Positions 1 to 13,067 of a DNA stretch of 36,650 nt are shown one piece after another. Source of the DNA: Chloroflexota bacterium. GTDB lineage: Bacteria; Chloroflexota; Dormibacteria; Dormibacterales; Dormibacteraceae. The notes under the pieces are model-generated. The model was not told where the DNA came from and made no database searches. It worked only from the letters and a program-made list of their open reading frames with translations. A program made the position numbers and the translations under genes. Position 1 is the stretch's first letter; each line of letters begins with the position of its first letter. The DNA lies in assembly GCA_005881275.1 (NCBI GenBank), contig VBEF01000057.1:1-36650 (forward strand), given 5' to 3'.

Positions 1-201
1 ATGAAGCAGGAAGCCCCGAAGATCCGGGTCGAGTTCCAGGTCGGCGAGTCGGTGCGCGTGGTGGATGGTCCCTTCACCGACTTCCATGGCAAGGTCGACG
101 AGATCAACCCCGAGAAGGGCAAGCTGAAGGTGCTGGTCAACATGTTCGGCCGCGAGACCCCCGTCGAGCTCGACCTGCTGCAGGTCGAGAAGGTCCACTA
201 A
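1..201 (+). CDS. nusG: Transcription termination/antitermination factor NusG, 3' end only
   Basis: Only the C-terminal 66 residues are present; the N-terminal NGN domain that binds RNA polymerase lies upstream of the window. The visible part is the KOW domain: a [16 protein letters not shown] segment followed by [18 protein letters not shown] and a terminal QVEK, the classic end of bacterial NusG. The ATG at base 1 is probably an internal methionine in the linker, not the start. NusG suppresses pausing and couples RNA polymerase to Rho or to ribosomal protein S10. Its position directly before rplK-rplA is the usual bacterial arrangement. The stop codon is at 199-201. Confidence 0.95.
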   Translation: MKQEAPKIRVEFQVGESVRVVDGPFTDFHGKVDEINPEKGKLKVLVNMFGRETPVELDLLQVEKVH

Positions 202-227
202 TGATGAGGACCCAATGTGCGGCGGAA

Positions 228-246
228 GGCCGGATTGACTCCGGTC
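228..246 (+). promoter_or_regulatory. Hairpin in the nusG-rplK spacer
   Basis: GGCCGGA (228-234) pairs with TCCGGTC (240-246) around a TTGAC loop, giving seven pairs with one G-U. It lies in the 89-base gap before rplK. L1 commonly represses rplK-rplA by binding the leader, but I cannot confirm an L1-binding fold here. There is no T-tract, so it is not an obvious terminator. Confidence 0.35.
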
Positions 247-290
247 GTCTCCTACGCCGTCCAGTAGTCGCTACACACATATAGAAAGGT

Positions 291-719
291 ATGGGTAAGA
301 AGAAGGTTCGCGCGGTGCTCAAGCTCGAGCTGCAGGCCGGCAAGGCCACACCCGCGCCGCCCGTGGGCACGGCCCTGGGCCCGCACGGCATCAACATCAT
401 GGAGTTCACCAAGGCCTACAACGAGCGAACCGCTCAGCAGGCCGGCGACGTCGTGCCCGCGCTCATCACGATCTTCGAGGACCGCACCTTCACGTTCGTG
501 CTCAAGACGCCGCCCGCGGTGCAGCTCTTGAAGCGAGCTGCCGGCGTGGAGAAGGGTTCTGCCAAACCGAATCGGGAGAAGATCGGGCGAGTCACGCGAC
601 AGCAGCTGCGGCAGATCGTCGACGCGAAGGGCAAGGACTTGAACGCCTTCGAGCCTGAGGCGGCGATGAAGATGATCGAGGGAACGGCCAGATCGATGGG
701 ACTCGAGGTGGTCGAGTAA
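291..719 (+). CDS. rplK: 50S ribosomal protein L11
   Basis: L11 is a 142-residue protein of the large-subunit GTPase-associated centre, binding 23S rRNA near L10 and contacting EF-G and RelA. The N-terminal domain shows the conserved proline-rich segment [19 protein letters not shown] (about residues 21-39). The C-terminal RNA-binding domain carries KTPPA and the GKDLNA segment. The length matches the family. The ATG at 291 is preceded by GAAAGG at a short spacing. The stop TAA overlaps the ATG of rplA by one base (TAATG), implying translational coupling. Confidence 0.98.
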   Translation: MGKKKVRAVLKLELQAGKATPAPPVGTALGPHGINIMEFTKAYNERTAQQAGDVVPALITIFEDRTFTFVLKTPPAVQLLKRAAGVEKGSAKPNREKIGRVTRQQLRQIVDAKGKDLNAFEPEAAMKMIEGTARSMGLEVVE

Positions 720-1450
720 TGCCCAAGAAGCGAGGCAAGAAGTACATCGAGGCGGCCAAGAAGGTCGAAGCCGCCGTGGCGAGCAACGGCAATGGCGGTC
801 TCGAGCCCGAGGTCGCCTGCCAGATGGTCCGCGAAACGTCCATCTCCAAGTTCGACGCCACGGTTGAAGCGCACATCCGGCTTGGGGTCGACCCCCGTCA
901 CGCCGAGCAGATGGTGCGAGGTTCGGTCGTCTTGCCCAACGGCACCGGCAAGAAGGTTCGCGTCGCGGTGTTCGCCGTGGGCGAGAAGGCGCGCGAGGCC
1001 CAGGACGCCGGAGCCGATGTGGTCGGAGGCGACGACCTCGTGAAGCGTGTTGCGGATGGTTGGACTGAATTCGACGCGGCGGTCGCGACGCCGGACATGA
1101 TGTCGAAGGTTGGTCCTCTGGGTAAGGTCCTCGGCCCGCGCGGCCTGATGCCGAACCCCAAGTCCGGCACCGTGACCAACGATGTGGGGCGTGCGGTGCG
1201 CGAGGCGAAGGGCGGCAAGGTGGAGTTCCGCACCGACAAGTTCGGGATCATCCACGTGCCGATCGGTAAGGTCTCGTTCGACCAGAAGCAGCTGCACCAG
1301 AACCTGACGACGTTGGTCGATGCGTTGATCCGCAACAAGCCGACCACGTCGAAGGGCCAGTACCTGCGCAGCTTCTACCTCGTTTCGACGCAGGGACCGT
1401 CCGTGCCGGTCGACGTGAAGGAAGCCGCCAAGCTGCACGTAGCGGGCTAA
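719..1450 (+). CDS. rplA: 50S ribosomal protein L1
   Basis: L1 (243 residues) forms the mobile L1 stalk that guides deacylated tRNA out of the E site; in many bacteria it represses its own rplK-rplA mRNA. The family signature is clear: [19 protein letters not shown] in the first half, then [21 protein letters not shown] and a C-terminal VDVKEA segment. It starts at the ATG overlapping the rplK stop. Length is normal, with a short lysine-rich N-terminus. A perfect 16-base palindrome follows the stop codon directly, before an acetyltransferase gene in place of the usual rplJ. Confidence 0.98.
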   Translation: MPKKRGKKYIEAAKKVEAAVASNGNGGLEPEVACQMVRETSISKFDATVEAHIRLGVDPRHAEQMVRGSVVLPNGTGKKVRVAVFAVGEKAREAQDAGADVVGGDDLVKRVADGWTEFDAAVATPDMMSKVGPLGKVLGPRGLMPNPKSGTVTNDVGRAVREAKGGKVEFRTDKFGIIHVPIGKVSFDQKQLHQNLTTLVDALIRNKPTTSKGQYLRSFYLVSTQGPSVPVDVKEAAKLHVAG

Positions 1451-1466
1451 GAGGGTCGCGACCCTC
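1451..1466 (+). terminator. Perfect palindrome after rplA, possible weak terminator or processing site
   Basis: GAGGGTCGCGACCCTC begins on the first base after the rplA stop. In RNA it folds as a 6-bp stem with a CGCG loop. The following TAGGCTTTC is not a proper T-tract, so termination would be partial or factor-dependent. It may lower read-through into the acetyltransferase gene or protect the 3' end of the rplK-rplA message. Confidence 0.4.
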
Positions 1467-1480
1467 TAGGCTTTCGGGCC

Positions 1481-2023
1481 ATGTACGGCCCGGTCATCCA
1501 CGGCAAGCTCGTCCGGCTGCGGCCGCCTCGTCCTGAGGACGCGGCTCTGATGATCACGTGGTTCGAGGACCTCGAGGTGACCCGCTTCATCAAGCTGCGC
1601 AATCCGCCGTCAGCGGAGGCCGAAAAGGAGTTCCTCGACAAGATGTCGCGCGATGAGACCGTCGTCTTCTGGACAGTTGAGCATGAGGACAAGGTCGTCG
1701 GCGGCACGAGCATCGTCGCGATCGATTGGAGAAACGGCCACGGCACGACCGGAACCGTCATCGGTGACAAGACGGCGTGGGGCAAGGGCCTGGCGCGGGA
1801 GTTGATGCAGCTTCGAGCTCGTTACGCGTTCACGCAGCTGCCTCTTCGCAAGCTGAAGTCCGCCTACATGGAAGGCAACGAGGCCAGCGGCCGGGCCCAG
1901 GCCGCGGCCGGCTATCGGGAGGTCGGGCGGTATCGCGCCGACCGTTTCGTCGACGGCAAGTGGATCGACCTAATCCTCACCGAGGTGCACCGGGAGGACT
2001 GGCTGAAAACCAACTCCGTATAA
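1481..2023 (+). CDS. GNAT-family N-acetyltransferase, RimJ/RimL type
   Basis: This 180-residue protein has the layout of the Acetyltransf_3 (RimJ/RimL) branch of GNAT enzymes, which transfer acetyl from acetyl-CoA to an amino group. The N-terminus reads LVRLRPPRPEDAALM, the typical first strand and helix. The acetyl-CoA pyrophosphate-binding motif is IGDKTAWGKGLAREL (residues 94-108), and a late EGNEASGRAQAAAGYREVGR segment (131-150) is the usual motif-B region. The ATG at 1481 has no clear Shine-Dalgarno sequence. The gene sits between rplA and rplJ, where no gene is normally found. RimL acetylates L7/L12 and RimJ acetylates S5, so a ribosomal-protein substrate is an attractive guess, but the sequence does not show the substrate. 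The stop codon overlaps a TATAAT box. Confidence 0.85.
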   Translation: MYGPVIHGKLVRLRPPRPEDAALMITWFEDLEVTRFIKLRNPPSAEAEKEFLDKMSRDETVVFWTVEHEDKVVGGTSIVAIDWRNGHGTTGTVIGDKTAWGKGLARELMQLRARYAFTQLPLRKLKSAYMEGNEASGRAQAAAGYREVGRYRADRFVDGKWIDLILTEVHREDWLKTNSV

Positions 2024-2024
2024 T
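2019..2024 (+). promoter_or_regulatory. Predicted -10 box of an rplJ-rplL promoter
   Basis: A perfect TATAAT spans the stop codon of the acetyltransferase gene. Transcription would begin near 2031, just ahead of the L10 leader core, which is the right place for an autonomous rplJL promoter. No convincing -35 box is visible 16-18 bases upstream. The surrounding GTATAATCCGTTT resembles the boxes before rpoB and rpsL. Confidence 0.6.
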
Positions 2025-2035
2025 CCGTTTCCTGC

Positions 2036-2151
2036 CCTAGACCGTAGGCGCCGGCGCGAGCAGGCTTAATTTCCTACCGAGGCAATCGGAAGTGAAGGAC
2101 GACGTCGATCCTTCTTGCCTTGAATCTTGATTGGGGCAAGGAGGATTTTTT
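2036..2151 (+). promoter_or_regulatory. Ribosomal protein L10 leader RNA with attenuator
   Basis: The core carries the hallmarks of the L10-binding leader: CCGTAGG (2042-2048), an internal GCAGGCTTAATTT (2060-2072), then CCTACCGAGG (2073-2082). GTAGG pairs with CCTAC. Downstream lie two mutually exclusive hairpins. The first is GAAGGA (2094-2099) with TCCTTC (2109-2114). The second is TCCTTCTTGCC (2109-2119) with GGCAAGGAGGA (2135-2145), an 11-bp stem with one G-U, followed by TTTTTT (2146-2151). By analogy with known L10 leaders, excess L10 or the L10-L12 complex binds the core and favours the second, terminating form. Its 3' arm also contains the rplJ Shine-Dalgarno sequence. Confidence 0.85.
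2109..2151 (+). terminator. Intrinsic terminator overlapping the rplJ ribosome binding site
   Basis: The 11-bp stem 2109-2119/2135-2145 (one extra A-T pair possible) is followed by six T residues. The 3' arm holds AAGGAGG (2138-2144), the ribosome binding site of rplJ, so the same hairpin can end transcription and hide the binding site. It must be bypassed for rplJL expression, hence an attenuator rather than an operon end. Confidence 0.75.
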
Positions 2152-2153
2152 AT

Positions 2154-2687
2154 TTGCCGAGAGCACGCAAAGAGCAGAAGGCCGAGCAGGTCGAGCTGCT
2201 GAGCGACAAGCTGAAGAGGGCCAAGGTCGCGGTCCTGACCGACTATCGCGGCCTGACCGTCAGCCAGATCCAGGACCTGCGCGGCAAGCTTCGCACCGGC
2301 GACGTCGAGTACCGAGTCGTCAAGAACACCCTGGCCCGGCGCGCGGCCGAATCCGCGGGAGTTCCGGCGCTGGAAAAGGAGCTCGAAGGACCTGTCGCCA
2401 TCGCGTTCGGTTACGACGACCTGAGCCTGCCTTCGAAGCTCATCAACGAGTGGGTCCGACAGACGAGGCTCAAGCTCGACGTCAAGGGCGGGCTTGTCGA
2501 GGGTCGCGTTTTCTCGCCCGACCAGGTCAGGCAGCTGGCCGACCTGCCGTCGCGCGAGATTCTCCTCGCCCAGCTGCTGGGCACCCTGCAATCGCCGGTC
2601 GCTCAGCTGGTCGCGATCATGGAAACCCCGCATCAGCAGCTCCTCGGAGTGCTGAACGCGTACAAGAACAAACTGGAGGCAGCGTAG
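2154..2687 (+). CDS. rplJ: 50S ribosomal protein L10
   Basis: L10 (177 residues) anchors the L7/L12 dimers to the ribosome base near L11 and is the usual autoregulator of rplJL. The N-terminal domain shows [19 protein letters not shown], a LTDYRGLTV motif, then [13 protein letters not shown]; the C-terminal helix that binds L12 dimers follows [14 protein letters not shown] chose the TTG at 2154 because AAGGAGG ends nine bases before it and the protein then begins [12 protein letters not shown] as in relatives. An upstream ATG at 2127 would start inside the attenuator hairpin. The gene is followed two bases later by rplL. Confidence 0.97.
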   Translation: MPRARKEQKAEQVELLSDKLKRAKVAVLTDYRGLTVSQIQDLRGKLRTGDVEYRVVKNTLARRAAESAGVPALEKELEGPVAIAFGYDDLSLPSKLINEWVRQTRLKLDVKGGLVEGRVFSPDQVRQLADLPSREILLAQLLGTLQSPVAQLVAIMETPHQQLLGVLNAYKNKLEAA

Positions 2688-2689
2688 GA

Positions 2690-3088
2690 ATGGCGGCGAC
2701 GAAGATCACCCCGAAAGAGTTCGTAGAGGCGCTCAAGGACTGGAGCATCCTCGACGTCGTCGAGGCGGTGAAGGCCATCGAGGACGAGTTCGGCATCAAG
2801 GCCGCGGCGCCCGTGGCTGTGGCCGCGGTGGCTGGTCCGGCGGGTGGCGGCGAGGCGGCTCCGGCCGAAGAGGAGCAGACGGAGTTCACCGTCACGCTCA
2901 CGGCGGTGGGGGACAGCAAGATCAACGTGATCAAAGCGGTCCGCGAGCTGACCCAGCTCGGCCTGAAGGAAGCGAAGGACCTGGTAGACGCCGCGCCGAA
3001 GCCGGTGCTCGAGAACGTGTCGAAGGCGGACGCGGAGAAAGCGGTGGCGAGGCTGAAGGAAGCCGGAGCCACGGCGGAGATGAAGTAG
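2690..3088 (+). CDS. rplL: 50S ribosomal protein L7/L12
   Basis: L7/L12 (132 residues) forms the multimeric stalk that recruits and activates translational GTPases. The N-terminal dimerisation domain (about 1-35) leads into an Ala/Gly/Pro-rich hinge (about 45-68), then the compact C-terminal domain with [20 protein letters not shown] and [17 protein letters not shown]. The ATG at 2690 has GGAGG ten bases upstream. The mature N-terminus would be alanine if methionine is removed. A longer in-frame reading upstream lies inside rplJ and was ignored. A GC-rich hairpin follows the stop, and the next + strand gene, rpoB, is almost 2 kb away, which is unusual. Confidence 0.98.
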   Translation: MAATKITPKEFVEALKDWSILDVVEAVKAIEDEFGIKAAAPVAVAAVAGPAGGGEAAPAEEEQTEFTVTLTAVGDSKINVIKAVRELTQLGLKEAKDLVDAAPKPVLENVSKADAEKAVARLKEAGATAEMK

Positions 3089-3110
3089 GGCTACCCAAGT
3101 CTGGGGTTGG

Positions 3111-3139
3111 AGAGCCGGGTCCCGTTGGGGCCCGGCTCT
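3111..3139. terminator. Hairpin between convergent rplL and DinB-like genes
   Basis: AGAGCCGGG (3111-3119) pairs perfectly with CCCGGCTCT (3131-3139). It starts 22 bases after the rplL stop and ends four bases short of the stop of the opposing gene, so it could act for both strands. Neither side has a good T-tract. Confidence 0.55.
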
Positions 3140-3143
3140 GTCC

Positions 3144-3680
3144 TTACCTCGCTTGGCCGCTAGTCGCGCTCCAGTAGTAGAGGTCGCGCAGGGCGCCAAT
3201 CGCGCCACCATGCAGTGCGTCGTGGTCGGCCATTGCCCAGAAGATGCGCCACGCCGGCCACGTCTCGCCCCAATTGGTCTTGACCTGACGATCGAGCTGC
3301 GAATCCGACCGACCGAGGAGCTGCTCACGAAGCAGCTTCTGTCCGCGTGAGAGATAAGCCTTGGCGCTTCGGACGGTGTGCGGGATGACGAGGTCAGGAA
3401 AGGTCAAGCGCGCTGGGCCGAACGCCCACTCGTGGTACATGACCTTGCAGGTCGCGAGGTGAATGATCTGCCACGCGATAGTCGTCGCGGGCGCGGGATC
3501 AGGATCTGGGATCGCATAGTGATAGTCCCACCGCCCTGAAGCCGTCCGGTACACGGTCCAGCACCCAGGTACCGGCTCCCAGAAGAACTCGTCGTCAGTG
3601 AGGTCGCGAATGCGCAAGCGGAGCCGCTCGTAGGTCTCGTCCATGGCCGCCAGCAAGAGCGCGACGCGGGCTTGGCTCAA
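3144..3680 (-). CDS. DinB-fold protein, putative metal-dependent enzyme
   Basis: A 178-residue protein with the DinB/YfiT four-helix-bundle pattern. Three histidines sit where the family binds its metal ion: H74 in QIIHLA, and H153 and H157 in ADHDALHGG. Members include bacillithiol- and mycothiol-dependent transferases and many proteins of unknown function, so the reaction is not assigned. The TTG at 3680 is preceded at seven bases by AGGAG, which overlaps the stop codon of the upstream aminotransferase gene (TAGGAG), so the two genes form a coupled minus-strand pair. A methionine at residue 13 is a possible later start. The pair interrupts the normal rplL-rpoB linkage. Confidence 0.8.
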   Translation of the reverse strand: MSQARVALLLAAMDETYERLRLRIRDLTDDEFFWEPVPGCWTVYRTASGRWDYHYAIPDPDPAPATTIAWQIIHLATCKVMYHEWAFGPARLTFPDLVIPHTVRSAKAYLSRGQKLLREQLLGRSDSQLDRQVKTNWGETWPAWRIFWAMADHDALHGGAIGALRDLYYWSATSGQAR

Positions 3681-3690
3681 GACGTTTCTC

Positions 3691-4839
3691 CTAGCGGCTC
3701 ACTCCGGCCGTGAGGTGCTGGAGCACGAGGTCCATGCCCCGCTCCAGCTCTTCCTCGGTCACGCACCAGTGGGGTGACAGGCGGATCCGGCCGGGGCGTG
3801 AGTCGACGATCACCCCGGCGGCGTGAAGGCTTGCCTCGACCTCTTCGGGCCGATCGCATTCCAGGGTCACGATCCCGCAGCGCTGCGACCGCGCTCGAGG
3901 CGTAAACGTCTGGACGCCCGCCTCGTCGCACCGCTCCAGGATGCGGTCGGTCAGGTCGCGCAGCCGCTCCTGGATGTTGGCCACGCCGACCTCCAGGATC
4001 AGCTCCAGGCCGGCCAGCCCCGCGTAATGGCATGCCATCGCCCACGTTCCGGTCTCGAGGCGGCGGGCGTCGTCGGCGAAGACCAGGTCCTGCAAGGTGA
4101 AAGAAAAGGGGTCGCGTGTGGCGAACCAGCCCGTGCCCTGGGGCCTCACCCTCGGGATCAGCTCGGGGCGCACGTACAGGAATGCGTTGCCCGGCCCGCC
4201 GCTGAGCCACTTGAGACATCCACCCACGAAGGCGTCGCAGTCCATCGCCTTGACGTCGAGCGGCACACAGCCGCAGGTCTGGTAGCCGTCGAGCACGAAC
4301 AGGGCGCCGGCGGCGTGGGCCGCATCGGCGATGGCGCGGACGTCCTGCAGGTAGCCGGTCGTGTAGAAGAGATGGGTCGTCGCCACCAGCGCGGTCTGGG
4401 CGTCGATCCGCTCGGCGAAAGCCTCCGGCCGGATGGTCATTCCGTCGCGGCTGGGCACGAACTCGACCTCGAACTGCGGCCGGCTCAGCCATTGATGGCC
4501 GATCGTCGGGAAGTCGAGCTCGCCGATGAGCACCTTGCGTCGGCCGGCGGGCAGCGGCAGGCCCGTGGCCAGGGTGGTCAGGGCAACCGAAACCGACGGG
4601 GCGATTGCCGTAAAGCCGGCCGGCGCCCGAAGCAGCTCCGCGACGCGGCCCCGGAACCGCTCGAGCAGCGGCAGCCAGGTTGAAAACCAGACGGGGGTGC
4701 CCTGCTCGTCCCAATCCTGGCCGTACCTGGCGAGCGCGGCTCGGCCGCTCTGGGGAAGAGGGCCCAGGGAGCAGGCGTTGAAGTAGACGTAGCGATCCAG
4801 AAGCGGAAATTCAGCCCTCAGCGCCCCCCAGTCAGGCAT
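3691..4839 (-). CDS. Class V-fold PLP-dependent aminotransferase, kynureninase/epimerase-like
   Basis: A 382-residue fold-type I PLP enzyme. The N-terminus has YVYFNACSLGPLP, typical of the cysteine desulfurase/isopenicillin-N-epimerase/kynureninase group. The cofactor-binding aspartate lies in FVLDGYQTCG (D184, Q187), and the PLP lysine is K210 in CLKWLSGGPGNAF; the GGPG that follows resembles kynureninases. No cysteine-desulfurase active-site loop is evident, so a desulfurase role is not supported. I chose the ATG at 4839; an in-frame ATG at 4908 would add 23 residues unlike relatives and would lie upstream of a possible minus-strand -10 (CTATAC, 4880-4875). The substrate is unknown. It is transcribed away from rpoB and followed by the DinB-like gene. 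Confidence 0.85.
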   Translation of the reverse strand: MPDWGALRAEFPLLDRYVYFNACSLGPLPQSGRAALARYGQDWDEQGTPVWFSTWLPLLERFRGRVAELLRAPAGFTAIAPSVSVALTTLATGLPLPAGRRKVLIGELDFPTIGHQWLSRPQFEVEFVPSRDGMTIRPEAFAERIDAQTALVATTHLFYTTGYLQDVRAIADAAHAAGALFVLDGYQTCGCVPLDVKAMDCDAFVGGCLKWLSGGPGNAFLYVRPELIPRVRPQGTGWFATRDPFSFTLQDLVFADDARRLETGTWAMACHYAGLAGLELILEVGVANIQERLRDLTDRILERCDEAGVQTFTPRARSQRCGIVTLECDRPEEVEASLHAAGVIVDSRPGRIRLSPHWCVTEEELERGMDLVLQHLTAGVSR

Positions 4840-4872
4840 CCCGTCAAGGCTATCCCTCCCCGACGCGGCCGG

Positions 4873-4881
4873 TGGTATAGT
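4873..4881 (+). promoter_or_regulatory. Candidate extended -10 promoter upstream of rpoB
   Basis: TGGTATAGT fits an extended -10 element (TGn before the hexamer) and would start transcription near 4888. No -35 box is obvious. The opposite strand reads CTATAC, so the same bases could serve the divergent aminotransferase gene. Confidence 0.4.
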
Positions 4882-4894
4882 GCCGGGAAACCTC

Positions 4895-4919
4895 GGCCAG
4901 GCGGCCATTTCGCCTGGTC
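4895..4919. promoter_or_regulatory. Hairpin in the rpoB upstream region
   Basis: CCAGGCG (4897-4903) pairs perfectly with CGCCTGG (4911-4917) around GCCATTT; two more pairs, one G-U, extend the stem. If transcription begins near 4888 the hairpin caps the 5' end of the rpoB message. It could equally be a DNA-level inverted repeat between divergent genes. Confidence 0.4.
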
Positions 4920-4954
4920 CTGTTTAAGCGCCCCCATGGAGGGGTATTTCGTCG

Positions 4955-4960
4955 TATACT
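4955..4960 (+). promoter_or_regulatory. Candidate -10 box of the rpoB promoter
   Basis: TATACT lies 74 bases before the rpoB start within GTATACTCGCCGTTTGT. Nearly the same string precedes rpsL, and a similar one precedes rplJ. No good -35 box is visible. Confidence 0.5.
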
Positions 4961-5033
4961 CGCCGTTTGTGCACGTCCCGGCCGCTCCAGCCCATTAACT
5001 GAGCGCGCCCTTTTTCCTGGAAGGAGAACCGAA

Positions 5034-8573
<3,540 letters not shown>

Positions 8574-8604
8574 GGCTGAATCCGGTATTCAAACAAGACG
8601 GAGT

Positions 8605-8631
8605 CCTCGCGAAATTGAAGATTTCGCGAGG
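8605..8631 (+). promoter_or_regulatory. Perfect hairpin in the rpoB-rpoC spacer
   Basis: CCTCGCGAAA (8605-8614) pairs perfectly with TTTCGCGAGG (8622-8631) around TTGAAGA. It ends 29 bases before the rpoC start, leaving the rpoC ribosome binding site free. With the hairpin at 8558-8583 it makes a tandem structure in a spacer that is usually short. Confidence 0.55.
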
Positions 8632-8660
8632 TTCGGCGGAATAGGAGAGAAGAGGAACAC

Positions 8661-12923
<4,263 letters not shown>

Positions 12924-12929
12924 AAACTG

Positions 12930-12944
12930 AGCCCGATTTGGGCT
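12930..12944 (+). terminator. Small hairpin after rpoC
   Basis: AGCCC (12930-12934) pairs with GGGCT (12940-12944) around GATTT, seven bases after the rpoC stop. It has no T-tract and is weak alone, but stands just ahead of a better candidate. Confidence 0.3.
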
Positions 12945-12964
12945 AAAGTCACGGTTACGTGCAC

Positions 12965-12994
12965 AAGGGGGCGCCCGCCAGGGTTGCCCCTTTT
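12965..12994 (+). terminator. Likely intrinsic terminator of the rpoBC operon
   Basis: AAGGGG (12965-12970) pairs with CCCCTT (12987-12992), with a further C-G pair across a one-base bulge, and the 3' side reads CCCCTTTTGCTT. This is the best operon end between rpoC and the transporter genes. Confidence 0.5.
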
Positions 12995-13020
12995 GCTTAC
13001 CCGGGGCAGTGTCTGGGGAC

Positions 13021-13039
13021 GGCCGGAGTGAATCCGGCC
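13021..13039. promoter_or_regulatory. Inverted repeat upstream of the first binding-protein gene
   Basis: GGCCGGA (13021-13027) and TCCGGCC (13033-13039) form a perfect 7+7 inverted repeat with a 5-base spacer. It lies 15 bases upstream of a TATAAG box, where a regulator could block or assist RNA polymerase; it could also form a hairpin. Confidence 0.4.
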
Positions 13040-13053
13040 TGCAGAGAGCGCTG

Positions 13054-13059
13054 TATAAG
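13054..13059 (+). promoter_or_regulatory. Candidate -10 box of the opp-like operon
   Basis: TATAAG in CTGTATAAGATG would place the transcription start at about 13066-13067, almost on the GTG start at 13068. That implies a leaderless or nearly leaderless message. No -35 box is visible. Confidence 0.4.
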
Positions 13060-13067
13060 ATGAGGTC

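Noticed and set aside
434-1438. 334-codon minus-strand open frame across rplK and rplA
   Set aside because: Complete overlap with two conserved ribosomal genes and no plausible start signal.
2120-2689. In-frame upstream extension of rplL
   Set aside because: It runs through rplJ in another frame, and L7/L12 begins at 2690 with its usual N-terminus.
4840-4908. N-terminal 23-residue extension of the class V aminotransferase
   Set aside because: The extra residues do not resemble family members and overlap the likely divergent promoter region. The later ATG lacks a strong ribosome binding site, so some doubt remains.
8574-8660. rpoB-rpoC hairpins as an intrinsic terminator
   Set aside because: Neither stem is followed by a T-tract, and ending transcription before rpoC would make little sense.
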